Shown: positions 16,126 to 27,214, counted from the stretch's first letter. The stretch is 64,000 bases of DNA from Nocardia mikamii NBRC 108933 (GCF_001613505.1 NZ_BDCM01000003.1:372001-436000); one strand, 5' to 3'. A program made the numbers and translations. Notes: generated by a model from the letters alone, not told the origin.

Positions 16126-17379
16126 ATGAGCATCACTCTCTCATCACCGACCGCGACCGAGGCGACGACCACTCCGAAGACCACGCAGCCCAAATCGGTA
16201 TGGGCAGTAGCTTTCGCCTCGGTCATCGCCTTCATGGGTATCGGCCTGGTGGATCCGATCCTGAAGCCGATCGGCGAACAACTGCACGCGTCACCGTCTC
16301 AGGTCACGCTGCTGTTCACCAGTTACATGCTGGTCACCGGTGTCGCGATGCTGATCACCGGCGTGGTGTCGAGCCGTTTCGGCGCCAAGAAGACGCTGCT
16401 GGCCGGCCTCGCCATCATCGTCGTCTTCGCCGCACTGGCCGGATCGTCGGGCACGGTCGGGCAGATCGTCGGCTTCCGCGCCGGATGGGGTCTGGGTAAC
16501 GCGCTGTTCATCGCGACCGCATTGGCCACCATCGTGGGCGCGGCCAGCGGTGGGGTCGCCCGCGCCATCATCCTGTACGAGGCGGCGCTGGGCATCGGCA
16601 TCGCCGCCGGTCCGCTGGTCGGCGGATTCCTGGGCGGATTCAGCTGGCGCGCACCGTTCTTCGGTGTCGCCGTCCTGATGGCGGTGGCGTTCGTCGCGAT
16701 CGTCGTGCTGCTGCCGGAGATGCCGAAACCGGCCCACCACACCTCGATCACGGCCCCCTTCAAAGCCTTACGGCACCGCGGACTGCTGCTGGTCAGCATC
16801 ACCGCGCTGCTCTACAACTACGGCTTCTTCACCCTGCTGGCCTACACCCCGTTCCCGCTGAACATGGGCACCTATTCGATCGGCTTCATCTTCTTCGGCT
16901 GGGGTCTGCTGCTGGCGCTGGCGTCGGTGGTGTTCGCGCCGCGACTGCAGCGCATGTTCGGCACCGTGCCGATGATCGCGACCGCGCTGGCGTTGTTCGC
17001 CGCCGATCTGGCCGCCATGGCGATCTGGGCCGACCACAAGCCGGTGCTGATCGTGGGCACCGTACTGGCGGGCCTGTTCCTCGGCGTGAACAACACCCTG
17101 ATCACCGAGGCCGTGATGATCTCGGCTCCAGTGGAACGGTCCACCGCCTCGGCCGCCTACAGCTTCGTCCGGTTCGTCGGTGGCGCCGCCGCCCCGTATC
17201 TGGCCGGCAAGCTCGGCGAACATCAGATGGCACTGCCGTTCTGGGTCGGCGCCGCGTGCACCGCGGTCGGCGTCCTGGTGCTGCTCGGCGGCCGGTCGGC
17301 CCTGTCCCACGTGGACGACCACGACCCGGCCGAACACAGCCCGGCCGAAGCCGAAGCCATCACCGTCGGCGACGACTGA
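16126..17379 (+). CDS. Major facilitator superfamily transporter
   Basis: 417-residue membrane carrier with about 12 hydrophobic segments. The MFS loop-2/3 motif appears as GVVSSRFGAKKTLL (about residues 82-95), and the segment AALGIGIAAGPLVGGFLGG resembles the drug/H+ antiporter motif C of the 12-TM family. The ATG at 16126 follows AGGAG (16116-16120), which overlaps the stop of the MarR gene; an in-frame TTG at 16123 is less likely. The Thr-rich N-terminus precedes the first membrane helix. It is probably an efflux pump induced when the MarR protein binds its ligand. The 3' end overlaps 20 bp with a possible antisense small gene. Confidence 0.9.
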   Translation: MSITLSSPTATEATTTPKTTQPKSVWAVAFASVIAFMGIGLVDPILKPIGEQLHASPSQVTLLFTSYMLVTGVAMLITGVVSSRFGAKKTLLAGLAIIVVFAALAGSSGTVGQIVGFRAGWGLGNALFIATALATIVGAASGGVARAIILYEAALGIGIAAGPLVGGFLGGFSWRAPFFGVAVLMAVAFVAIVVLLPEMPKPAHHTSITAPFKALRHRGLLLVSITALLYNYGFFTLLAYTPFPLNMGTYSIGFIFFGWGLLLALASVVFAPRLQRMFGTVPMIATALALFAADLAAMAIWADHKPVLIVGTVLAGLFLGVNNTLITEAVMISAPVERSTASAAYSFVRFVGGAAAPYLAGKLGEHQMALPFWVGAACTAVGVLVLLGGRSALSHVDDHDPAEHSPAEAEAITVGDD

Positions 17380-17596
17380 CCGAACCCGTCGTCGCGGGCG
17401 ATCCACCCCCTCGCCCCGACGACACCCTCCGCTGCGGTACCCCTTCTCTGACCGCAACGGCGGTGAGCCGGAATCCCCTCGCGAAACCCGCAGGGGGTTC
17501 CGGCCTTTCCCTATCCCCGTCCCGGTAGGGCCGGACCGCCCAGACGACCACCCCCACCGGCAACCCGACGACGACAATCCACGCGAAGGTGAGCAC
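17360..17596 (-). CDS. Possible small single-pass membrane protein
   Basis: 78 codons starting with GTG 17596. A hydrophobic segment (FAWIVVVGLPVGVVVWAV, residues 4-21) is followed by a basic/acidic stretch and a Ser/Arg-rich tail. GGGAGG lies 10-15 bp upstream, overlapping the end of the preceding minus-strand frame, so the two could be co-translated. Against it: the hairpin at 17468-17503 and the end of the MFS gene fall inside this frame. No family recognised. Confidence 0.4.
   Translation of the reverse strand: MLTFAWIVVVGLPVGVVVWAVRPYRDGDRERPEPPAGFARGFRLTAVAVREGVPQRRVSSGRGGGSPATTGSVSRRRR
17468..17503 (+). terminator. Terminator of the MarR-MFS operon
   Basis: 12-bp stem CCGGAATCCCCT / AGGGGGTTCCGG with one G-T pair and a 12-nt loop, followed by CCTTTCCC. 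It lies 89 bp after the MFS stop. Confidence 0.7.
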
Positions 17597-17600
17597 GCGG

Positions 17601-17933
17601 CTATGCCTCCCACCGACGCAGCGACCGGAGAACTCGTCCGCATGTCTCCGCATCGGCCGACTCGATCGAGCGGAGAGGCGGGGGTACATCCGCTGCCGAC
17701 GAAACACGCTGCGGCAGAGGCGGACTGCCGAACTCCAGGTAAACCCCGCCCGAGTCGCCATCCCCATAATCGGCCATCTCGAGCACACCACCGGGAAACA
17801 CGTAAAGCCTTGTACGCCTGAGCCTTGCGTCCACGTCGTCTCCGTCCCCTCTGCGCAGTGGTATGGCACCCGGCACCGGGGAAGTCATTTCGGCCCGGTG
17901 CCGGGGCCCAGTCAGAACGGTAGGAAAGGACAC
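17601..17933 (-). CDS. Small hypothetical protein, divergent from the DUF6879/XRE locus
   Basis: 110 codons from GTG 17933 (or 95 from ATG 17888). I do not recognise it. The central part RLYVFPGGVLEMADYGDGD and the following VYLEFG look like beta strands of a compact soluble domain, which makes random translation less likely; the N-terminus is weaker. There is no Shine-Dalgarno sequence. It ends 5 bp before the start of the small membrane ORF. It faces the plus-strand island genes across about 130 bp. Treat as tentative. Confidence 0.45.
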   Translation of the reverse strand: MSFPTVLTGPRHRAEMTSPVPGAIPLRRGDGDDVDARLRRTRLYVFPGGVLEMADYGDGDSGGVYLEFGSPPLPQRVSSAADVPPPLRSIESADAETCGRVLRSLRRWEA

Positions 17934-18062
17934 AACAGTCGGTCTACCAACTTGGCATTACTTGGCAAAAGCGTCTTACCTGCGGCGAAAGCCGTTGATA
18001 TGCGAGAACATACTGCGAGTAAGAGCCAAGAAGCGCCACACCTCTGGACGGGAGATAGGACG
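17934..18062 (+). promoter_or_regulatory. Upstream region of the island operon with a 10-bp-period direct repeat
   Basis: ACTTGGCA occurs twice (17950-17957 and 17960-17967), exactly one helical turn apart, in AT-richer DNA between the minus-strand small gene and the first island gene. It could be an operator for the XRE regulator encoded downstream (inference). No convincing -10 box was assigned. Confidence 0.35.
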
Positions 18063-18398
18063 TTGAACCTGAAGTTCCTGGGCAAAGGCGGGTCCGATTC
18101 AGGCGGCTGCCCCAGCCTCTACGCAACCGATCGAGGCACCTACATCGTGCAGGGATGGGAGACGACAACTGTTGGAACCGTTGAGATCCCGCATCTACTG
18201 CCGGCATTTGCGGAGCCGGATACGTTCATCGGCTCAACGATGACCGACACCGGCCGCGGTACGTTCGCGGTATCCGGCCGGCCGATCACCGAACCGGACG
18301 TGTTCAGCATGCTCACGTTGGCAGAGAATGAGACGGCGATCGAGGTTCCGAAACAAGTACGGAGGTACTACGGCGATGCTGCTGCGTCCCAATACTGA
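18063..18398 (+). CDS. Conserved small protein of an XRE/DUF6879 locus
   Basis: 111 residues from TTG 18063, with GGGAG and AGGA upstream. It begins LNLKFLGKGGSDSGGCPSLY and continues into an all-beta-looking stretch ending EIPHLLPAFAEPDTF; the last 20 residues include ETAIEVPKQVRRYYG. From memory, closely similar small proteins are found next to DUF6879 genes in Nocardia, Streptomyces and other actinomycetes, where their role is unknown. The gene overlaps the start of the DUF6879 gene by 23 bp. One cysteine (about residue 16) is present. The TTG start and long overlap suggest that the two products are made together. Confidence 0.75.
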   Translation: MNLKFLGKGGSDSGGCPSLYATDRGTYIVQGWETTTVGTVEIPHLLPAFAEPDTFIGSTMTDTGRGTFAVSGRPITEPDVFSMLTLAENETAIEVPKQVRRYYGDAAASQY

Positions 18399-18897
18399 GC
18401 CGGACCTGTGGCCGAACCTGTTTCGTGAACTCACGCGGAGCGCCTTCCATCTCGAAGTTCGGGACGAATACCACGTACCCGACGAAGAATCCCGGGTACG
18501 GGCATTCCTGGCCGGCGAGCCGGCACCGTACAGCCACACGCCCTGGCAAGACCTCATGCGAGAAACAACCGCCCGAGGCGTGACAGTGTCCCGGGTACGC
18601 GTGGTTACCGAACCGCATTCGGACTACCAGCGTTGGTTGCTGTCGGTTACCGGGTCCAACATCGATGCCGGCGAAGACATCCGATACGTACCCCGCCACA
18701 TCGCTGGACGAGTACCGCCGGACGACTGGTGGTTGATGGATGCACAACGCGTGGTCTACAACCTGACTGATTCGGCCGGAGCGCCCGCCGGCGGCCTTGC
18801 GGTCACCACCGACCCCGAAATCGTCGAATACTGCCTTCGAGTACGCGAACGTCTGTGGAAGCTGGCAATCCCATATGCGGAGTACGCCGAGCAGTGA
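18376..18897 (+). CDS. DUF6879 family protein
   Basis: 173 residues from ATG 18376, with GGAGG 10 bp upstream inside the previous gene. The protein begins with an Arg/Asn-rich segment and continues with FRSAF-like helix FRELTRSAFHLEVRDEY, then TVSRVRVVTEPHSDYQRWLL and EDIRYVPRH, and a late DDWWLMD. These are features of the DUF6879 family, which usually sits beside a DUF5753-type XRE regulator, as here. The biochemical function is unknown. It ends within the GTG of that regulator (4-nt GTGA overlap), so regulator and DUF6879 protein are translationally coupled. Confidence 0.8.
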   Translation: MLLRPNTEPDLWPNLFRELTRSAFHLEVRDEYHVPDEESRVRAFLAGEPAPYSHTPWQDLMRETTARGVTVSRVRVVTEPHSDYQRWLLSVTGSNIDAGEDIRYVPRHIAGRVPPDDWWLMDAQRVVYNLTDSAGAPAGGLAVTTDPEIVEYCLRVRERLWKLAIPYAEYAEQ

Positions 18898-19763
18898 CAA
18901 ACGCAATCCATGAACAGCGGCGAGCCCTCGGAGCGATCCTCCGAGGGCTTCGTCGCGACGCCGGCATGTCCGGCCGCCAGCTGGCTGCCCTGGCCGGCTG
19001 GCACGAATCGGTGGTGTCGAAGATCGAGACCGGCGACAGAAGCCCGACAGAAGCACATTTACACGCCTACTGCGCCCACACCGGTAACGAGGACCAGCTG
19101 CCGGACCTCATAGCCACGCTGCGAAACGTCCAAGCCGCATATCTCGAATGGAGGAAGGTTCTCGGCACCGGTACGAAACGTCGCCAGCAGGAAGCGGTGA
19201 AGCTCGCCGAGGAGTCGAAATTGATGCGGATCTTTCAGCCGACCATCATCCCCGGCATCCTGCAAACCGCCGAATATGCGACGGCCGTCTTGCGCCGATA
19301 CATCGACTTCTACCGGGTGCCTGACGACCTGGACGAGGGTGTGTCGAAACGGCTCGAGCGCCAGCAAATGTTGTACCGCGGCGATCACCGGTTTCACATC
19401 CTGGTGGCCGAGCAAGCCCTACACACCACTGTCGGCACAGACGCCGTCGTGCTCGGACAACTCGACCGGCTTCTAGCCGTCATCGGGCTCCCCCGTGTCC
19501 TTCTCGGCATCGTTCCGGCACAAGCTGAATTCCCGATGCAAACGACCAACTTCGTCATCTTCGACGAACGACTGACACTCGTGGAAGCTGTCACAGCCGA
19601 GTTGACGATTACTCAGCCGCGAGAGATCGCTGTCTACGGTCGATTGTTCGCTGAACTCGCCGAACAATCCGTGACAGGGGACAAAGCCCGGGAGATCATC
19701 CGCCGCGCGATCGAGTCTCGGGCGGCCGAAACACCGCGTCACCTTCCGCGCGTACCGTGGTGA
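18894..19763 (+). CDS. XRE-family regulator with DUF5753 (Scr1/WhiJ type)
   Basis: 289 residues from GTG 18894. The N-terminal Cro/C1-type helix-turn-helix is at about 10-65 (LGAILRGLRRDAGMSGRQLA, then WHESVVSKIETGDRSPTE), and the rest is a DUF5753 domain (about 100-275) with the usual segment IPGILQTAEYATAVLRRY and the late TAELTITQPREI. Such actinomycete-specific regulators are often paired with small partner proteins and affect development or secondary metabolism (known for WhiJ-like loci in Streptomyces). Here the partners would be the two upstream genes. The more common DUF397 partner is missing. It ends 1 bp before the DUF427 gene. Confidence 0.88.
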   Translation: MTNAIHEQRRALGAILRGLRRDAGMSGRQLAALAGWHESVVSKIETGDRSPTEAHLHAYCAHTGNEDQLPDLIATLRNVQAAYLEWRKVLGTGTKRRQQEAVKLAEESKLMRIFQPTIIPGILQTAEYATAVLRRYIDFYRVPDDLDEGVSKRLERQQMLYRGDHRFHILVAEQALHTTVGTDAVVLGQLDRLLAVIGLPRVLLGIVPAQAEFPMQTTNFVIFDERLTLVEAVTAELTITQPREIAVYGRLFAELAEQSVTGDKAREIIRRAIESRAAETPRHLPRVPW

Positions 19764-19764
19764 A

Positions 19765-20514
19765 ATGACCGAGACCAATCGGGGGCGGGTACGGACCGAG
19801 GCGGGGCATCGGCGGATCCGGGCCTATGTGGGCGGGCACGTCGTCGCGGACACTATTCGTCCGCTGCTCGTCTGGGAGAGCCCGTACTACCCCACGTACT
19901 ACGTGCCGGTGGAGGATGTTCGCGCGGAGCTGGTCGCGACCGGATCGACCAAGCACTCCACGAGTCGCGGCGAGGGCGACATCTACGACGTGGTGATCGG
20001 TGATACCACCAGACCCGCTGCGGCGCTTCGCTATCCGGAATCGCCGATCCCGGAGTTGCGTGAGCACATCCGCTTGGACTGGGAGCAGATGGATCGGTGG
20101 TTCGAGGAGGACGAGCCGATCTACGTCCATCCGCGCAATCCCTATACGCGCGTCGACATCCTCGCCAGTTCCCGCACGGTGCGAGTGGAGATCGGCGGAG
20201 AGGTTGTGGCGGAATCGAATTCGCCGCACATTCTCTACGAGACCGGGCTCGTTCCCCGCTACTATCTGCCGCTGACCGACGTGCGGATGGATCTGCTCAC
20301 GCCCTCGGCCACCACGACGAGCTGCCCCTACAAGGGCACCGCCGAGTACTACAACGTCCGGGTCGGCGACACCGACTATCCCGATCTGGTCTGGTACTAC
20401 CGCACTCCCCTGCCGGAGAGTCAGAAGGTCGCCGGGCTGGTCTGCTTCTACAACGAGAAGGTCGAGCTGTATGTCGACGGGGTCCGGCAGGAACACTCGA
20501 CTCCGTTCAGCTGA
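19765..20514 (+). CDS. Protein with two DUF427 domains
   Basis: 249 residues. Two homologous halves are visible: residues about 15-110 with RIRAYVGGHVVADTIRPLLVWE and residues about 125-235 with RVEIGGEVVAESNSPHIL. Both halves carry the YYVPVEDVR / YYLPLTDVR strand and a DxY/DTDYP segment. DUF427 (PF04248) is a small beta-rich domain of unknown function that is common in actinobacteria. The start codon lies 1 bp after the stop of the XRE gene, but the family is not tied to that regulator elsewhere, so a shared role is not certain. It ends convergent to the AraC gene. Confidence 0.85.
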   Translation: MTETNRGRVRTEAGHRRIRAYVGGHVVADTIRPLLVWESPYYPTYYVPVEDVRAELVATGSTKHSTSRGEGDIYDVVIGDTTRPAAALRYPESPIPELREHIRLDWEQMDRWFEEDEPIYVHPRNPYTRVDILASSRTVRVEIGGEVVAESNSPHILYETGLVPRYYLPLTDVRMDLLTPSATTTSCPYKGTAEYYNVRVGDTDYPDLVWYYRTPLPESQKVAGLVCFYNEKVELYVDGVRQEHSTPFS

Positions 20515-20572
20515 ATCACGGCGCTACCTCCGGTCCGGCGGCACAGGGCCTCTCCGGACGCATTCGGCCCCC

Positions 20573-21493
20573 TCACACCGCGAGGACGGGCGGCAACTCC
20601 TCCGCGCGGCGATAACGCCCAGGGGCCAGGGTGTATTCGCGCTTGAACGCCTTGGCGAACGCGAATTCGGAACCGTAGCCGACCCGGTGCGCGATCGCCG
20701 CGATCGGCAGGTCGGTCTCGCGCAGCAGGCGTGCGGCGGTGAGCATGCGCCAGCGGGTCAGATACGCCAGCGGCGCTTCGCCGACGGTCGCGGCGAACCG
20801 GCGGGCCAGGGTGGCGCGGGATACTCCCGCCACCGCGCTCAGCTCGGGCACGGTCCAGGCCCGCGCGGGTTCGGCGTGGATGGCGCGCAGCGCGGCCGAC
20901 ACCGCCGGATCGGCGAAAGCTCCTGCCCAGCCGGAGGTTTCGACTCGCTCGTACCAGGAGCGCAGGACGAACAGCAGCAGCGTATCCAGCAGCGCGGGCA
21001 CCGCGGCATCGGTGCCCGGCCGCGGTTCGGTGAGCTCGCCGACGAGCAGATCCACCGCGGCACGCAGCGCCGGGTAGCGGTCCGGATCGGCGGGCAGGTG
21101 CAGAAAGTCGGGCAGTTGATCCAGCAGCGGATGACGGCGACTCCGGCTGACCTCGTATGCCCCGCACAGCAAGGTGGTCCGCGATCCCGGCCCGGGGATC
21201 TCACGCGGCTCACCCGGGGTCGCCACCTCGGTGATCGCGCTGTGCGGACTGTCCGCTATCACATGCGCGGCCCCGCGCGGCATGAACAGCACATCGCCCG
21301 GCCCCATCTGCACCGGCTTCGAATCCGGTGCCAGCAACCAGCATTCACCCTGCAGCACGATATGGAATCCGGCGCCCGGCACCAGCGGATACCGCCTCCC
21401 CCACGGTGCATGCCGCACGAACAGTCCCGAGGCGGGCACTCCGGTCCGCACCGCCGCCACCGTCTCACTCAAGATATCCACACGCTGCCTCAC
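20573..21493 (-). CDS. AraC-family regulator with cupin sensor domain
   Basis: 306 residues from GTG 21493. The N-terminal cupin_6-type domain (about 20-200, RYPLVPGAGFHIVLQGECWL and GPGDVLFMPRGAAHVI) is followed by two AraC helix-turn-helices: WTVPELSAVAGVSRATLARRF and LPIAAIAHRVGYGSEFAFAKAF, ending RYRRAEELPP. It resembles regulators of the RhaS/cupin type that control a nearby oxidoreductase. Both neighbours are on the far side of weak intergenic DNA, so its target is not evident; no link to the hsa operon is suggested by the sequence. Confidence 0.88.
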   Translation of the reverse strand: MRQRVDILSETVAAVRTGVPASGLFVRHAPWGRRYPLVPGAGFHIVLQGECWLLAPDSKPVQMGPGDVLFMPRGAAHVIADSPHSAITEVATPGEPREIPGPGSRTTLLCGAYEVSRSRRHPLLDQLPDFLHLPADPDRYPALRAAVDLLVGELTEPRPGTDAAVPALLDTLLLFVLRSWYERVETSGWAGAFADPAVSAALRAIHAEPARAWTVPELSAVAGVSRATLARRFAATVGEAPLAYLTRWRMLTAARLLRETDLPIAAIAHRVGYGSEFAFAKAFKREYTLAPGRYRRAEELPPVLAV

Positions 21494-21717
21494 TCGGCCT
21501 ATCTCACACCGCGACGATCACCAGCATGCGGACCGCTCCGATCACGGTCAACGCACCCACCGGACACCGCAGCGCCCAGCACGTGACGATTCCGAACGCG
21601 TCCGCACCGACCACGCCAGGTCACCAGTGCAGATCCGTCACCGGGCTACGCCGACGTGCCGGCCCACTACGACCCGCCCGACGCATTCCGGATCCCGGCC
21701 GGTCACGCAAAACAACG

Positions 21718-21749
21718 GAGGGCGGCCACCGGGAAAGGTGCCCGCCCTC
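21718..21749 (-). terminator. Rho-independent terminator of the hsaADCB operon
   Basis: Stem GAGGGCGG / CCGCCCTC with inner CACC/GGTG pairing. Read on the minus strand it is followed by a T-rich run (GTTGTTTTGCG). It starts 16 bp after the hsaB stop. Confidence 0.8.
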
Positions 21750-21764
21750 GTCGATTGCCCGGAG

Positions 21765-22355
21765 CTACAACCAGGTGTCCAGGGTGGTGGTGGTGAGGAA
21801 GTGTTCGAGATCGGCCCGCCAGGGGGCCGGGGTGGTCTTCTCGGGTTCGATGGCGGTGTACTGGCCGCGGTAGAAGAGAAGCGGCCTGCCGGAGTCCGTG
21901 GACTCCGACAGGGCCTGTACCCGGCCGATCACGATGTAGTGATCGCCGCCGTCGACGACGCTGTCCACCGTGCACTGGATCGTGGCCAGCGCGTCGTCCA
22001 GGACCGGAAGTCCCAGCTCCGAAGTGCCCCAGCCGATTCCGGCGAACTTGTCGGGTTCGCGGGAACCGAAGCGGGCACACACCTGTTGTTGTTCCTCGGC
22101 CAGGACGTTCACGCAGAACCGTCCCGACTGCTCGATCGCGGCCCAGGACCGCGATCCCTTGGTGGGGCAGAACAGCACGAGCGGCGGGTCGAGGGAGAGG
22201 GCGGCGAAGGACTGACAGGCGAAACCGATCGGCGCCCGGTCGGCGTCCTCGGCCTCGGTGAAGGTGGTGATCACCGTGATACCGGTACAGAACTGTCCCA
22301 GCACATTCCGGAACTGCCGGCCGTCGATCTCGGGGTATTCGCCCGTGGCGGTCAT
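21765..22355 (-). CDS. hsaB: HsaB, flavin reductase of the 3-HSA monooxygenase
   Basis: 196-residue flavin reductase (FMN-binding split-barrel). The segments VLGQFCTGITVITTF, IGFACQSFAALSLDPPLVLFCP, SGRFCVNVL and the end YTAIEPEKTTPAPWRADLEHFLTTTTLDTWL are near-identical to M. tuberculosis HsaB. It supplies reduced flavin to HsaA for ortho-hydroxylation of 3-HSA. I used the ATG at 22355, which gives the family length, rather than the upstream in-frame starts to 22412. It is last in the operon hsaA-hsaD-hsaC-hsaB, 23 bp after hsaC, and is followed by a terminator. Confidence 0.95.
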   Translation of the reverse strand: MTATGEYPEIDGRQFRNVLGQFCTGITVITTFTEAEDADRAPIGFACQSFAALSLDPPLVLFCPTKGSRSWAAIEQSGRFCVNVLAEEQQQVCARFGSREPDKFAGIGWGTSELGLPVLDDALATIQCTVDSVVDGGDHYIVIGRVQALSESTDSGRPLLFYRGQYTAIEPEKTTPAPWRADLEHFLTTTTLDTWL

Positions 22356-22378
22356 GGTTGTCGCCCTCTCCGCGCTCG

Positions 22379-25396
<3,018 letters not shown>

Positions 25397-25481
25397 CTCG
25401 GGGGCTGCTCCTGCCTGATCGAAATCGGAACGGGTGTATCGGTCGCATTCCGTTCTGCGGAACCGATACTTGTCTTGAGAC

Positions 25482-25495
25482 TAGAACACGTTCTT
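25482..25495 (-). promoter_or_regulatory. KstR operator, hsaA side
   Basis: TAGAACACGTTCTT keeps the palindrome AGAAC-AC-GTTCT and fits the KstR consensus TnnAACnnGTTnnA except for the last base. It lies 86 bp upstream of hsaA. Confidence 0.85.
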
Positions 25496-25511
25496 ATTTA
25501 TGTCGAGAACG

Positions 25512-25538
25512 GGTGTTCATTGTCCCACAATGAACACC
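25512..25538. promoter_or_regulatory. Perfect 12-bp-arm inverted repeat between two KstR sites
   Basis: GGTGTTCATTGT (25512-25523), CCC, ACAATGAACACC (25527-25538). It lies between the hsaA and kshA promoters and does not fit the KstR or KstR2 consensus. It may be the operator of a further regulator or a hairpin that insulates the divergent transcripts. Confidence 0.6.
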
Positions 25539-25584
25539 TTTGCCTGGTAGTCAACGGAATAGCTGGCGCTGGGCCGCTCAATTT

Positions 25585-25598
25585 TGTAACGTGTTCTA
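25585..25598 (+). promoter_or_regulatory. KstR operator, kshA side
   Basis: TGTAACGTGTTCTA matches TnnAACnnGTTnnA at all fixed positions and ends 23 bp before the kshA start. Confidence 0.9.
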
Positions 25599-25621
25599 GT
25601 ACTTCCAGAGGAGGGATGACG

Positions 25622-26839
25622 ATGGCAGAAACCGCACAGCGGAGCGGGAAGGTCCGCGAGATCGACGTCGGCTCGACACCGACGCGGTACGCGCGGGGCT
25701 GGCATTGCCTGGGCCTGGCCGAGACGTTTCGCGACGGTAAGCCGCATGCCGTGCAGGCTTTCGGCACCAAACTCGTGGTGTGGGCCGACAGCAACGACGA
25801 GCTGAAGGTGCTCGACGCCTACTGCCGCCACCTCGGCGGCGATCTCAGCATGGGTGAGATCAAGGGCGACTCCATCGCGTGCCCGTTCCACGACTGGCGC
25901 TGGGGCGGCAACGGCCGCTGCACCTCGATCCCGTACGCGCGGCGCGTGCCGCCGCTGGCCCGCACCCGTGCCTGGACCACCCTCGAGCGCAACGGCCAGC
26001 TCTACGTCTGGCACGACCACGAGGGCAACCCGCCGCCGGACGAGGTCACCATCCCCTACATCGAGGGGCCCTACACCGACGCCGACGGCAACCCGGTGGA
26101 GGAACGCAACAGCGACTGGACCCCGTTCACCTGGAACACGATGCTGATCGAGGGCGCCAACTGCCGCGAGATCGTCGACAACGTGGTGGACATGGCCCAC
26201 TTCTTCTACATCCACTTCGCCTTCCCGACGTACTTCAAGAACGTCTTCGAAGGCCACGTGGCCACGCAGTTCCTCGAGACGAAGGGCCGTCCGGACATCG
26301 GCATGGCCGCCAAGTACGGCGGGGAGACGCTGCTGAAGTCGGAGGCGTCCTACTTCGGCCCGTCCTACATGATCAACCCGCTGACCAACATCTACGGCGG
26401 CTACCAGATCAAGGTCCAGCTGATCAACTGCCACTACCCGGTGACGCAGGATTCGTTCGTGCTGCAGTACGGCCTGTCGGTCGAGAAGCCCAAGGGCATC
26501 GACGACGAGACCGCGGAGAAGCTGGCCAAGTCCATGACCGACTTCTTCGGTGACGGCTTCCTGCAGGACGTGGAGATCTGGAAGCACAAGTCCAAGATCG
26601 ACAATCCGCTGCTCTGCGAGGAGGACGGCCCGGTCTACCAGCTGCGCCGCTGGTACGACCAGTTCTACGTCGACGTCGCCGATATCGACCCGAAGATGGT
26701 GCAGCGCTTCGAATTCGAGGTCGACACCACCAAGGCCAACGAGCACTGGGAGGCCGAGGTCGCCGAGAATCTGCGGCGCAAGAAGGAAGAGGACGCGGCG
26801 CAGCAGGACCCTGCCGTCAAGCAGGAGGCGGGTGCCTGA
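25622..26839 (+). CDS. kshA: KshA, 3-ketosteroid 9alpha-hydroxylase oxygenase
   Basis: 405-residue Rieske non-heme iron oxygenase. The [2Fe-2S] ligands are Cys68 and His70 (CRHLGG), Cys87 and His90 (CPFHDW); the mononuclear iron ligands include His193 and His198 in NVVDMAHFFYIH, with a later acidic partner. It hydroxylates C9 of androstenedione or its 1,4-diene, which with KstD breaks ring B to 3-HSA. ATG 25622 has GAGGAGGG at ideal spacing; ATG 25616 lies too close to it. A long in-frame extension upstream through hsaA is antisense noise. The reductase partner kshB is not in this window. Confidence 0.95.
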   Translation: MAETAQRSGKVREIDVGSTPTRYARGWHCLGLAETFRDGKPHAVQAFGTKLVVWADSNDELKVLDAYCRHLGGDLSMGEIKGDSIACPFHDWRWGGNGRCTSIPYARRVPPLARTRAWTTLERNGQLYVWHDHEGNPPPDEVTIPYIEGPYTDADGNPVEERNSDWTPFTWNTMLIEGANCREIVDNVVDMAHFFYIHFAFPTYFKNVFEGHVATQFLETKGRPDIGMAAKYGGETLLKSEASYFGPSYMINPLTNIYGGYQIKVQLINCHYPVTQDSFVLQYGLSVEKPKGIDDETAEKLAKSMTDFFGDGFLQDVEIWKHKSKIDNPLLCEEDGPVYQLRRWYDQFYVDVADIDPKMVQRFEFEVDTTKANEHWEAEVAENLRRKKEEDAAQQDPAVKQEAGA

Positions 26840-27156
26840 TGGTCTCCTGGGCCAAAGCACCCGATTTCGCGGACCGCCCGGAACGCCGGGAGCAGGTGCG
26901 TGCCCAGACGGTCGTCGACAAACAGCGCTATCTCGAAGACGGCCTGACGCCGGTGGCCTGCCGGGCATGCGGGGTGGAAGTCCTGGTCCGCAAGTCCTCC
27001 TCGCACCAGCGTTCGGTGCAGTGGACGGTCAGTCCCGCCGAACACTGCCCGGTCTTCGCGAAGCTGGCCGGGCCGGGGCGGCCGGATCCGTGCCCGGACC
27101 TGGAGAAGTCGATCCAGTACGCGATCGATGAGGGCATGCTGGCGATCGACGAGTAG
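26839..27156 (+). CDS. Conserved partner protein downstream of kshA with Cys/His motif
   Basis: 105 residues. ATG 26839 overlaps the kshA stop (TGATG), so it is translationally coupled. The central part VACRACGVEVLVRKSSSHQRSVQW followed by EHCPVF and DPCPDL contains CxxC plus later Cys and His and could bind zinc or a metal (visible pattern only). In M. tuberculosis kshA (Rv3526) is likewise followed by a small conserved gene, Rv3527. A stabilising or assembly role for KshA is a guess. A strong terminator follows. Confidence 0.75.
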   Translation: MVSWAKAPDFADRPERREQVRAQTVVDKQRYLEDGLTPVACRACGVEVLVRKSSSHQRSVQWTVSPAEHCPVFAKLAGPGRPDPCPDLEKSIQYAIDEGMLAIDE

Positions 27157-27170
27157 GCAGGCGCGTTGCT

Positions 27171-27214
27171 CAGGCCCGCCCACGTATTCGACAGGGATAC
27201 GGTGGGCGGGCCTG
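27171..27214 (+). terminator. Terminator of the kshA operon
   Basis: 13-bp stem CAGGCCCGCCCAC / GTGGGCGGGCCTG, with inner GTAT/ATAC pairing, 15 bp after the stop at 27156. The following 40 bp are AT-richer. Confidence 0.8.

Noticed and set aside
21494..21764. Possible small ORFs between the AraC gene and hsaB
   Set aside because: Pro/Arg/Thr-rich frames without ribosome site; the only supported element is the hsaB terminator.
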